This document shows, one piece after another, positions 55,468-64,000 of a stretch of DNA of 64,000 nucleotides; position 1 is the first letter of the stretch, and each line of letters opens with the position of its first letter. The notes under the pieces were generated by a model. It did no database searches, was not told where the DNA came from, and was given only the letters and a program-made list of their open reading frames with translations. Source of the stretch: Stenotrophomonas maltophilia. Lineage in GTDB: Bacteria; Pseudomonadota; Gammaproteobacteria; Xanthomonadales; Xanthomonadaceae. The position numbers and the translations under genes were made by a program. The stretch lies in NCBI RefSeq assembly GCF_025642255.1, contig NZ_CP106759.1:3313501-3377500 (forward strand), written 5' to 3'.

Positions 55468-58347
55468 TCAGAAGCGCTGGGTGTACTTCATGTACAGGAA
55501 GCGACCCACGTCGAAGCCGCCGTAGTAGGCGAAGCTCGAGTTCGGCTGGGTGAACATGATCGGACCCTTGTGGTCGAACACGTTGTTGGCGCCCAGCGCG
55601 ATGGTGGCATCCCACGGTGCCTTCCAGCTGACCTGCAGGTCGTGGAAGGTGTTGGAGCCGGTCTTGCGCAGCGGCGACTTCTCACCGTTCTGGTAGCGGT
55701 CGGCGTCGTCGCACGGACGGTTGGCCACGCAGGCTTCATTCATGCCCGAGTAGTAACGCGCGGTGTACGCCACGCCGAAGTCACCCTTCGACCAGGTCAG
55801 GCCCAGGTTCGAACGCACGCGGAACAGGCCCGGCTCACCGACACGGCCGATGGTGATGTTGTCACCGTCAGCGTTCTGGCCCTGCTCGTCGTACTTGGCC
55901 AGGTAGCTCGTCTGCCAGTCGATCGCGAACTGGCCGATGGCCAGCTCCGGCAGGCGGTACTTGATGCCCAGGTCGTAGCCCTGGGTTTCCATCTGGCCGA
56001 GGTTGGCCAGGCCGTAGGTCATGCCGTTGATGTGGCCATCGCCTGCACGGGTGTGTGCGGCGCAACGCGAAGCATCGCCCAGCACGTAGCAGTCACGCAG
56101 GATGCGGTCGACGCTGTCAGCGATGATCATGTCGCTGATTTCGTACTTGTACCAGTCCAGCGAGATGTCCAGGCCCTGCACCCAGCGCGGGCTCCAGACC
56201 AGGCCGACGGTGGTGCTCTTGGAGGTTTCCGGGGTCAGGTTCGGGTTGGCACCCGAGATGAACTGGTCCGGCGTCGCACACGGGGTCGAGGTGCACGGAA
56301 TCAGGCCCTGGCCCAGCTGGGTGTAACCGACCGGGACGCCCGCCGCCGAGCAGGCCGCGTTGCCGTTGACCGAGCCCGGCGCGGTGATGCCGCACGGATC
56401 GGTGTACGACTCGAAGCTGCTGCTCAGGCCACCGTACAGGTTGTCGATGGTCGGAGCACGGAAGCCCTCAGCCCAGGTACCGCGAACCAGCAGCTCGTCC
56501 AGCGGACGCCAGGTGAAGCCGAACTTCGAGTTCAGGGTGTCGCCGAAGTTGCTGTAATCCGAGTAACGGGTCGCAGCATTCAGGGTCAGTTCCTTGGCAA
56601 ACGGCATGTCCGCCAGGACCGGCACGTTCAGTTCCAGGTAGACCTCGTCCAGCGAGTACTCACCCTGGGTGGTCTGCGCGCCCAGGCCGGTGGACTGGCC
56701 CGACTGTGCGAAGGCATCCGGCGAGAAGCGGCCTTCTTCCTTGCGGTGCTCGACGCCCACGGCGAAGCCCAGGTCACCGGCCGGCAGGGTCACGATCGAA
56801 CCCGACAGGTTGGCGGTGAAGCTGGTGGTCTTGGTCAGACCGGTATCGGTGAAGTACGGGAACAGGAAGTCCTGGGTGGCCTGGTCGGCCAGCGAACCGG
56901 CACCGGCAACGCCGAACGGCAGCAGCGGGTTCCACGGACGGCAGCCGCTGGTGGCGAGCGGATCGGACATGCTGGTGCCGCAGCGGGCGACGCCATCAGC
57001 ACCGATGAACGAAGCGCCCAGCGCCTGTTCCGATGCGATCAGGCTCATGTCGCCGTGACCACGCTTGGTGGTTTCGTTGCGGTTCCACAGCGCGCCGACG
57101 TCCCAGTCGAAGGTCTTGCCGGCGAAGTCGAAGAAGCCGCTGATGCTCGGGGCGAAGCGCAGGGTCTTGACCTGGCTTTCGGTGGTGCGCGGCACTTCCC
57201 ACAGACGGCGGCGGAAGGTCAGGTCTTCACCGGTCGGGTTGAACGCGCTGTCGGCCGACAGCGGGGTGTCGAAGGATGCCGACTGGTACGGATAGCCTGC
57301 GATCTGCTGGGTGGTGTTGCGCTCGTTGTAGAGCACGTCAGCGTTGAACGAGATCGCGTCGGTGAAGTCGTAGTTGCCGTTGACGTACAGCGACTTACGC
57401 TCGATACCGGTCTGCACCATCATCTGCTGGTTGGCATTGACGGCGTCAGCGGAGGTTTCCAGACGGTAGTCGGCGCGGTTGGCCGGGTTGCCGCCATCAC
57501 GCAGGGTGTACCAGCGCTGGTCGCTCGGGCCGACATAGCCCGGCTCGCCCTGCTTCAGGTTCGGGGTGACGCACGGGTCGCAGAAGCCACCCTTCTGGTT
57601 GATCGGGCTGGCGCCCGAACCCGGGTAGTTCGGGCCGGCGTTGCCGTCACGGCTGAACCAACGGTCCTTCGCCCACACCGGATCCTGCTTGGAGTACTCG
57701 GCGGACATGGTGATACCGCCGCGCTCGCCCATGCTGCCGAGGGTGAACGAATAGGTTTCGGTGTCGCCGTCGCCCTTGCCGTACTGACCGACATAGACGC
57801 TGGCTTCAGCGCCGTCGAAGCGCTTGCGGGTGATCACGTTGACCACGGCCGCGATGGCGTCCGAACCGTAGATGGCCGAGGCGCCGTCCTTCAGGATCTC
57901 GATGCGCTCGATGGCGGCCATCGGGATCTGGCTCAGATCCTGGTAGCCGGCGGTGGTCGCGCCCAGGCGCTTGCCGTTCATCAGCACCAGGGTGCGCTGC
58001 GCGCCCAGGTTGCGGATGTCGACGTAGTAGCCACCGACGTTTTCGCCCGAAGCCAGCGACTCCGAACGGGAGATGGCCGGGGAGCCGGCCGAGGTCAGGT
58101 TCTGCAGGACGTCGGCAACCGAGGTGTAGCCCTGCTTTTCCAGGTTCTCACGGCTCAGGGTGACGATCGGCTGCTGGGTTTCAACGGCAGCGCCGCGGAT
58201 GCGCGAGCCGGTGACCGAAATGCGGTCCAGGTCGGTGGTGCCCTTTGCTTCCGGTGCTTCCTGTGCGGAAGCGAAGGCGGGCGCCAGCGCCAGCGCAATG
58301 CCGGCCGGCAGCAGGCCGAACCGCACTGCGGGGTTACGAACGTTCAT
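55468..58347 (-). CDS. TonB-dependent receptor (no STN domain)
   Basis: Outer-membrane transporter of 959 residues. A signal peptide (GLLPAGIALALAPAFASAQ) is followed by a TonB-box-like DLDRISVTGSRIRG. The plug contains YYVDIRNLGAQRTLVLMNGK and ERIEILKDGASAIYGSDAIA. The barrel ends DVGRFLYMKYTQRF with terminal Phe. This type is abundant in xanthomonads and often takes up plant- or host-derived nutrients; the substrate here is unknown. GGAGAG precedes the start at 58347. An AraC-type regulator gene lies 49 bases upstream on the same strand. Confidence 0.92.
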   Translation of the reverse strand: MNVRNPAVRFGLLPAGIALALAPAFASAQEAPEAKGTTDLDRISVTGSRIRGAAVETQQPIVTLSRENLEKQGYTSVADVLQNLTSAGSPAISRSESLASGENVGGYYVDIRNLGAQRTLVLMNGKRLGATTAGYQDLSQIPMAAIERIEILKDGASAIYGSDAIAAVVNVITRKRFDGAEASVYVGQYGKGDGDTETYSFTLGSMGERGGITMSAEYSKQDPVWAKDRWFSRDGNAGPNYPGSGASPINQKGGFCDPCVTPNLKQGEPGYVGPSDQRWYTLRDGGNPANRADYRLETSADAVNANQQMMVQTGIERKSLYVNGNYDFTDAISFNADVLYNERNTTQQIAGYPYQSASFDTPLSADSAFNPTGEDLTFRRRLWEVPRTTESQVKTLRFAPSISGFFDFAGKTFDWDVGALWNRNETTKRGHGDMSLIASEQALGASFIGADGVARCGTSMSDPLATSGCRPWNPLLPFGVAGAGSLADQATQDFLFPYFTDTGLTKTTSFTANLSGSIVTLPAGDLGFAVGVEHRKEEGRFSPDAFAQSGQSTGLGAQTTQGEYSLDEVYLELNVPVLADMPFAKELTLNAATRYSDYSNFGDTLNSKFGFTWRPLDELLVRGTWAEGFRAPTIDNLYGGLSSSFESYTDPCGITAPGSVNGNAACSAAGVPVGYTQLGQGLIPCTSTPCATPDQFISGANPNLTPETSKSTTVGLVWSPRWVQGLDISLDWYKYEISDMIIADSVDRILRDCYVLGDASRCAAHTRAGDGHINGMTYGLANLGQMETQGYDLGIKYRLPELAIGQFAIDWQTSYLAKYDEQGQNADGDNITIGRVGEPGLFRVRSNLGLTWSKGDFGVAYTARYYSGMNEACVANRPCDDADRYQNGEKSPLRKTGSNTFHDLQVSWKAPWDATIALGANNVFDHKGPIMFTQPNSSFAYYGGFDVGRFLYMKYTQRF

Positions 58348-58396
58348 CAATCTCTCCAAGGTACGTGTTAGCAGCGTGTTAAAACACCCCAGCACG

Positions 58397-59296
58397 TTAC
58401 GATTGCGTTGCAGCGCTGTATTTGCGCGAACCAACCAGAGACTTTGCGGATTGTGGCGGGAGCAAGCCGCCGTTTTCCCTGAAGCGCGAAGCGGACTGCC
58501 CGTAGCGGGCGCGGAACGCCCGGGCGAAGCTGCAGCAGTTGTCGAAACCACTGGCCGCAGCGACCTCTCCCACCATCATGTCGGTGTCGCGCAGCAGGTC
58601 GGCGGCGCGCTCCAGGCGCAGCCGTGCCGAAAGCGACTGCGGGCTTTCTTCATACAGGCTCTGGAACGTCTTGGAGAGATACCAGCTGGAGAAGTTGGTC
58701 AGCTCGGCCAGTTCGCCGATGCGTACGACGCGGTGGCTGTTGCCTTCCAGATAGAGGCGGGCGCGCTGCATGCGACCGAACACCTGGCGCTTGCGGCTGC
58801 GCGAACGGCCAGGGCAGCGCTGCACGTTGTCGGCCAATCCACGCTGCAGGCCGGCCAGATGCAGCAGCAGCGGGCGCAGGTGCTGCGCCGGGTGGCCACT
58901 GGCCAAGGCATCACGCCACAGGCGCAGCGCCACGCGAGCGTCACTGCGGCCCATCCGGCCGCGGCCCGCGTACAGGCCGCAGTCGGCCATCTCCGCCAGC
59001 ACACGCAGCGCTTCCACGTTCAGGTTCAGGCCGATGCACAGCCCGTTGCGCCCTGCCTGCACCAGCGGGCGCGATTCCTTCTCGAACGCGATCCATTCGC
59101 CGTGGCGCAGGCGGAAGCGCCCCTCCTTGGCCTCCACCCAGGAGCTGCCGCGCACCTGCATCCACACGGTGAAGCTGCTGCCCGCGGTCTGCAGGCTGCC
59201 GAGCCGGGCCACGCCCAGGCAGGTCGGCACGACGTCATCGAGTGCCTTGTCCAGGGAGACGGATTGGCCACGATCGGCCAGTGAGAGTTGACGCAT
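58397..59296 (-). CDS. AraC family transcriptional regulator
   Basis: A 299-residue regulator with a non-conserved N-terminal sensing domain (about 1-190) and a C-terminal double helix-turn-helix. The latter includes GELAELTNFSSWYLSKTFQS and VGEVAAASGFDNCCSFARAF, then RFRENGG. It is placed directly ahead of the TonB receptor and transcribed in the same direction, so it most likely controls that receptor. The start at 59296 is preferred over 59317 because no ribosome site supports the latter. Confidence 0.88.
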   Translation of the reverse strand: MRQLSLADRGQSVSLDKALDDVVPTCLGVARLGSLQTAGSSFTVWMQVRGSSWVEAKEGRFRLRHGEWIAFEKESRPLVQAGRNGLCIGLNLNVEALRVLAEMADCGLYAGRGRMGRSDARVALRLWRDALASGHPAQHLRPLLLHLAGLQRGLADNVQRCPGRSRSRKRQVFGRMQRARLYLEGNSHRVVRIGELAELTNFSSWYLSKTFQSLYEESPQSLSARLRLERAADLLRDTDMMVGEVAAASGFDNCCSFARAFRARYGQSASRFRENGGLLPPQSAKSLVGSRKYSAATQS

Positions 59297-59410
59297 GGTG
59301 CACCACGGATTTGCCAAGTACAGGCCTCCGTTTTGCCCAATCAGGCGGCACCGCGTCAGGAAAGACCGACGAGATCGCCACGAATTCGCGGCGAGATCCC
59401 GACGAAAAAA

Positions 59411-61723
59411 TTACGAAGGCCCATTTCCCTTGAACATCAACATCTTGGAGAAGGCCGGGAACAGCGCTGGCGCCTTTTCGGGCAGCCGCATCACGCCGAT
59501 GTCGGCGCCATCACTGACTGCCAGAGCGACAAACAGGGCCGTCCCGTCTGCGCTGGCGCTGAGTCCGTTGCTCGCGCTCAAGCGCTGCGCGTCCAGGCAG
59601 CGCCCGGCATCCTCCTGCCCGGCGGCGATGCGGACGAGGATGGTGCTGCAGCGGGTGGAACTGCCGAGATAGCCGATGCTGTCGTGGCCGGCAACCGTCC
59701 ACGAGCGGTAGCGCCAGCGGCTGGGTTTGTCCTCGCTGATCTGCCGCACGCTGTCCGGGGACAGCGCCGCGTCCGCCGCCCACAACCCCTCCGCCGCCAG
59801 GCGGGTGAACAGCACCCGACGGCCTGCGCGGTCAAAGCGGACCTGGGAGACGCCGTCGATGCTCGCCAGCCGCCGCCAGGGTTGGGTGCTGCGATCGAAC
59901 AGACTGAGCCGCGTACGCTGGTCGGCATCACGTTCGACCACCAGCAGCTGCTCGGGCGTGGCGCCATACAGCGCCTGCAGCGGCTGTTCGGCGGGCACGG
60001 GCAGCGGTTGCAGACGCTCGTCGCGGGGTGCGATCTCGTAGACCACCGCGCGACCGTGTGCATCGCGCCCAACCACCAGAAGTTGCCGGCTGTCGGCCGA
60101 CCAATCGGGGGCCTGCCGTGCTTCCGGGCGCAGGCCCTCGATCGGCCGCAGCGAATCGGGGCGTTGCATGTCCGCCCACCAGAGAGCGAAGCTGCCCGAG
60201 CGGTCAGAGGTGAATACCAGCTGGCGACCGTCCGGTGCTGCCATCGGTTGACCGTCGCGACCGCTGGACGCAAACAGGCGCTCCGGTTCACCGCCCTGCA
60301 TCGGCACCTTGAACACGCCGAACTGTGCACGGCGATGGACGAAGGCCAGCATGCCGCCATGCCGCGATACCGCCGGCCACTGCGCGTCATCCAGTCCGGC
60401 ATCACGCAGCGTGCGCCGCTCGATGTCGAGGTAATAGAGCCGCACCTCGCTGTCGACCCGGCGGCCGAACACGATGGTGCGGCCGTCGCCAAGCCAGGCC
60501 CATCCGCGCAGCTCGGCCGACTCGCTGGTCAGCTGCTCCGGCGTGCCACCCGCGGCAGGAACCCGCCACAGGTCGCCCATCTGCGGGTTGCGCACGAACA
60601 CCAGCCATTTGCCGTCCGGCGAATAGCGCGGCGCGTAATCGAAATCGTCCTGATCGACGGCGTACTGCAGCGGCTGCCACTGTCCGCTGGCCAGATCGAG
60701 TACTCGGATACCGCGGTGGGCATAGCGGCCCACCATGCTGCCGAATACCAGGCCGCGCCCGTCGGGTGTCCAGTCGAAGCTGAGCAGCTCGGTGCCATCG
60801 CAGCGCGTGGCCTGGCGCAACGCGCCGCCGGTCGCACTGGCGATCAGCACCTGACAACCCCCATCGGCGGAGAAGCGGGCAAAGGCGATGTCGCGTCCAT
60901 CCGGCGACCAGTTCGGGAAGCGGTCAACCGCGCCCGCAGGAGGAACAAGCAGCTGCCGCGCCGGCGCGTTGCCGGACGTCTGTACCTTGATCGCACCACC
61001 GCCCAGGCCATCCTCGCTGGCGCCTTCGTAGGCCACCTGCGAACCATCCGGCGACAGCGTGGGATAGGTTTCGAAGCCTGCGGTGGCGGTGATCAGCCGA
61101 TAGGGCCGCTGCGGGCTGCCGATCACCCGCGTGCCGTTCTCCACCGCCGCCTCCACCGGAGAGCTGGCCGGCGCACGGCGCAGCAGCAGGACCGTCATCA
61201 CCAGCAGTGCGGCCAGCATCAACAGGCCCAGCACCAGCAACAATCGACGTCGCAGGTAGCGCCAGCGACGGCGTCGCATGTCCTCCGGGGCTGGCGTGTG
61301 CACTTCCACGACCGCGTTGGAATCGCCAGCCGCGCCTTCGGCATCGACCGCCAGTTCCGCTTCGGGCTCGGGCATGGCCTGCACCGGCACGCGCAGGCGG
61401 TAGCCGGTCTTGGCGATCGTCTCGATATACGCCTGGCCGTTGTCATCGTCGTTGGCGAAGGCTTTGCGCAGCTGGGTGACCGCCTGCGTCAGCACATCGT
61501 TGGTGGGCAGCGTATCGGGCCACACCTCGGCGAACAGTTCTTCGCGGGTGACCACGCGCCCGGGTTGCCGCAGCAGCACACGCAGCACGCCCAGCGCCTT
61601 CGGCGTCAGCCGGCGCGGGCGACGCGCGCCGGCAACTTCGACCTCTCGCGAGGACAAAGTGACGACACATTCGCCGATCCGGATCCGATCAGATTCGGTG
61701 GGCTGGATTTCGCTGCGGTTCAT
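59411..61723 (-). CDS. ToxR/CadC-like transmembrane regulator with beta-propeller
   Basis: A 770-residue protein with an OmpR/PhoB-type winged helix at 15-112 (LTPKALGVLRVLLRQPGRVV, TREELFAEVW, IETIAKTGYRL). One membrane helix follows at about 160-181, after a run of arginines. The periplasmic part is built of WD40/PD40-like repeats, including FETYPTLSPDGSQVAYEG, RFPNWSPDGRDIAFARF and DYAPRYSPDGKWLVF. It would bind DNA directly from the membrane in answer to a periplasmic signal; the signal and target genes are unknown. Confidence 0.88.
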   Translation of the reverse strand: MNRSEIQPTESDRIRIGECVVTLSSREVEVAGARRPRRLTPKALGVLRVLLRQPGRVVTREELFAEVWPDTLPTNDVLTQAVTQLRKAFANDDDNGQAYIETIAKTGYRLRVPVQAMPEPEAELAVDAEGAAGDSNAVVEVHTPAPEDMRRRRWRYLRRRLLLVLGLLMLAALLVMTVLLLRRAPASSPVEAAVENGTRVIGSPQRPYRLITATAGFETYPTLSPDGSQVAYEGASEDGLGGGAIKVQTSGNAPARQLLVPPAGAVDRFPNWSPDGRDIAFARFSADGGCQVLIASATGGALRQATRCDGTELLSFDWTPDGRGLVFGSMVGRYAHRGIRVLDLASGQWQPLQYAVDQDDFDYAPRYSPDGKWLVFVRNPQMGDLWRVPAAGGTPEQLTSESAELRGWAWLGDGRTIVFGRRVDSEVRLYYLDIERRTLRDAGLDDAQWPAVSRHGGMLAFVHRRAQFGVFKVPMQGGEPERLFASSGRDGQPMAAPDGRQLVFTSDRSGSFALWWADMQRPDSLRPIEGLRPEARQAPDWSADSRQLLVVGRDAHGRAVVYEIAPRDERLQPLPVPAEQPLQALYGATPEQLLVVERDADQRTRLSLFDRSTQPWRRLASIDGVSQVRFDRAGRRVLFTRLAAEGLWAADAALSPDSVRQISEDKPSRWRYRSWTVAGHDSIGYLGSSTRCSTILVRIAAGQEDAGRCLDAQRLSASNGLSASADGTALFVALAVSDGADIGVMRLPEKAPALFPAFSKMLMFKGNGPS

Positions 61724-61983
61724 TTTTTGCTAAACAGTAGAGACAGTTTCCGGGCAGTGTTCGCCTTCGATACCGTCCCCAACGGGGAACAGCGAAAAGC
61801 CAGACTCCGCACAAAGCATCGGCGCATACCGCAAAAACAATGGAGCGCGCGAATACTAGCCTATGCCGGTTACCTCGCCTATCGCGTGGTCGACATCAGG
61901 CTCTCTCTCGCCGACGCATTCACATAACTTCGCATCATCATTCGCGCCCTTTCGGGCGCGAAATTTTTATCTTCCATTCATTT
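61724..61983. other. Intergenic region with an orphan plus-strand terminator
   Basis: These 260 bases separate the CadC-like gene (its promoter must be here) from the end of the channel gene. No gene is apparent on the plus strand, yet a plus-oriented intrinsic terminator is present at 61941-61967. The stretch from about 61800 to 61940 could hold a small RNA. Confidence 0.45.
61941..61967 (+). terminator. Intrinsic terminator with no obvious upstream gene
   Basis: TTCGCGCCC (61941-61949), loop TTTC, GGGCGCGAA (61954-61962), then ATTTTTA. The T-run lies on the plus strand only. Both flanking genes are on the minus strand, so it does not belong to either. Confidence 0.75.
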
Positions 61984-62655
61984 TCAGAAACGCCGCAGCA
62001 TGGTCAATCCGACCAGCCGCGAAACCACCAAAGCCACGTACATCACGCCTGAGAACTGCTCCAGCATGACCAGTGCGCGTGCCTGCGGATGCAGCGGCAC
62101 GACATCGCTCAGGCCGACCCCGGACAGCAAGCTGAAGCTCAGATAAAGCAGCTCCATCCAGCTTCGCTGAGGTCCCTCGCTGCTGCCCTGGAAACTGCCC
62201 GGATACCACTGTTGGCACACCCCAAATGCGAAGGCGAATGCCCACGCCAGCAACGTGAAGGTGGCGCCGGCCGCGAACAGCTCGTCGCGGGTGACTTTGT
62301 GGTCCTGCAGCATGTAGGCGATCAGGGCGCCGGCCGTATAGAAGTAGAGCAGGCTCTCCAGCAGCTGCGCGGTGGTCACCAGCGCGGCGCGGTCCAGCAG
62401 CGCGCCGGCGATGGAGAACACCACCGCCGGAATCGCCAGCAGCAGCGCCAGCCATGTACCCAACGGGCTGCGCTGGACCACCCACAACGCCAGGCCCAGC
62501 ACCGCCATTCCAAACATGCCCAATGCGGCGCGGCCGGCGGCCGTGTCGTCCAGCGCGGGATACAGCATCACCGCCAGCAGCTGCGCGCCCAGCAGCCACG
62601 CGGACGGATGGCGGCGGGCGATGGCCAGCCAGCGGGTGGTCACGGCAACAGGCAT
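61984..62655 (-). CDS. Two-helix ion channel-like membrane protein
   Basis: A 223-residue protein with several membrane helices. Near the C-terminus LLYLSFSLLSGVGLSDVVPL resembles the pore loop and filter of the Ion_trans_2 family (TVGYGDxxP), although the glycine-tyrosine-glycine core is replaced by GVGLSD. A helix with VVFSIAGALLDRAALVTTAQ lies in the middle. The ion selectivity cannot be inferred. It is followed by the terminator region and preceded by thiC on the same strand. Confidence 0.7.
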   Translation of the reverse strand: MPVAVTTRWLAIARRHPSAWLLGAQLLAVMLYPALDDTAAGRAALGMFGMAVLGLALWVVQRSPLGTWLALLLAIPAVVFSIAGALLDRAALVTTAQLLESLLYFYTAGALIAYMLQDHKVTRDELFAAGATFTLLAWAFAFAFGVCQQWYPGSFQGSSEGPQRSWMELLYLSFSLLSGVGLSDVVPLHPQARALVMLEQFSGVMYVALVVSRLVGLTMLRRF

Positions 62656-62752
62656 GGCGTCCCTTCCCCGGAAAGATGGGCGGAGGATAACGGGATGCGC
62701 GTGAGGCGCGCGATGCAGCGCCGCCGGGGCACGCCCGGCGACGCCAGTCCGA

Positions 62753-64000
<1,248 letters not shown>

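Noticed and set aside
55426..58371. A 981-codon plus-strand open frame opposite the second TonB receptor
   Set aside because: It is a shadow of the receptor gene. The receptor frame has a signal peptide, plug, barrel end and ribosome site.
59288..61927. An 879-codon plus-strand open frame opposite the CadC-like gene
   Set aside because: It is antisense to a gene with clear domains, has low-complexity composition, and starts inside the AraC gene.

Overview
The window is a high-GC gammaproteobacterial chromosome segment. The gene content, the protein sequences and the many short palindromes with a GTAG head (the SMAG type of REP element) point to the Xanthomonadaceae, most likely Stenotrophomonas of the S. 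maltophilia complex. The genus is an inference from remembered family sequences and repeat style. No rRNA or other definitive marker lies in the window. Coding density is high and most neighbouring genes overlap by ATGA junctions. I see no phage, plasmid, insertion sequence or CRISPR array.

Left part (1-14.2 kb). The 5' part of gmk lies at the left edge on the minus strand. Next comes a complete selenocysteine module on the plus strand: fdnG (formate dehydrogenase with an in-frame UGA and an adjacent SECIS hairpin), fdnH, fdnI, fdhE, selA, selB, selC (tRNA-Sec) and selD. This 10.5-kb block supplies the one visible selenoprotein, its membrane electron-transfer partners, its maturation factor, and everything needed to make and decode selenocysteine. 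It lies between yicC and gmk, which are normally neighbours in gammaproteobacteria, so the block looks like an insertion into a conserved locus. It is followed by yicC (minus) and a divergent rph - glyoxalase-fold gene - rdgB - hemW run.

Middle part (14.2-43.7 kb). This is mainly housekeeping: a DUF1631/PilZ pair, two M24 peptidases (pepQ, pepP), ygfB, a zapB-like gene and zapA, 6S RNA and 5-FTHF cyclo-ligase, rpiA, a SirB1-like protein, rubredoxin, thiE, hemL, azurin, argD, an ion channel with a C-terminal zinc ribbon, lipoproteins, a small kinase with a DUF2867 partner, a DedA-PAP2 fusion, mpl, adk and pfp. The intergenic spaces hold SMAG palindromes, a second palindrome family with GGGGTCAGATCC arms, and two large cruciform-type repeats near 19.7-20.1 kb.

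Right part (43.7-64 kb). A proton-pumping pyrophosphatase (hppA), a PPi-dependent phosphofructokinase (pfp) and a soluble pyrophosphatase (ppa) share the window, so pyrophosphate handling is a local theme. A cell-surface-signalling iron/heme locus runs on the minus strand: two tandem secreted six-cysteine paralogues of unknown function, a FecI-type sigma factor, a FecR-type anti-sigma factor, and a TonB receptor with an STN signalling domain. A heme oxygenase lies nearby, separated by a plus-strand DUF2789 gene. A second TonB receptor follows its own AraC-type regulator, next to a large ToxR/CadC-like membrane regulator with a beta-propeller. The window closes with an ion-channel-like protein and the C-terminal two thirds of thiC.
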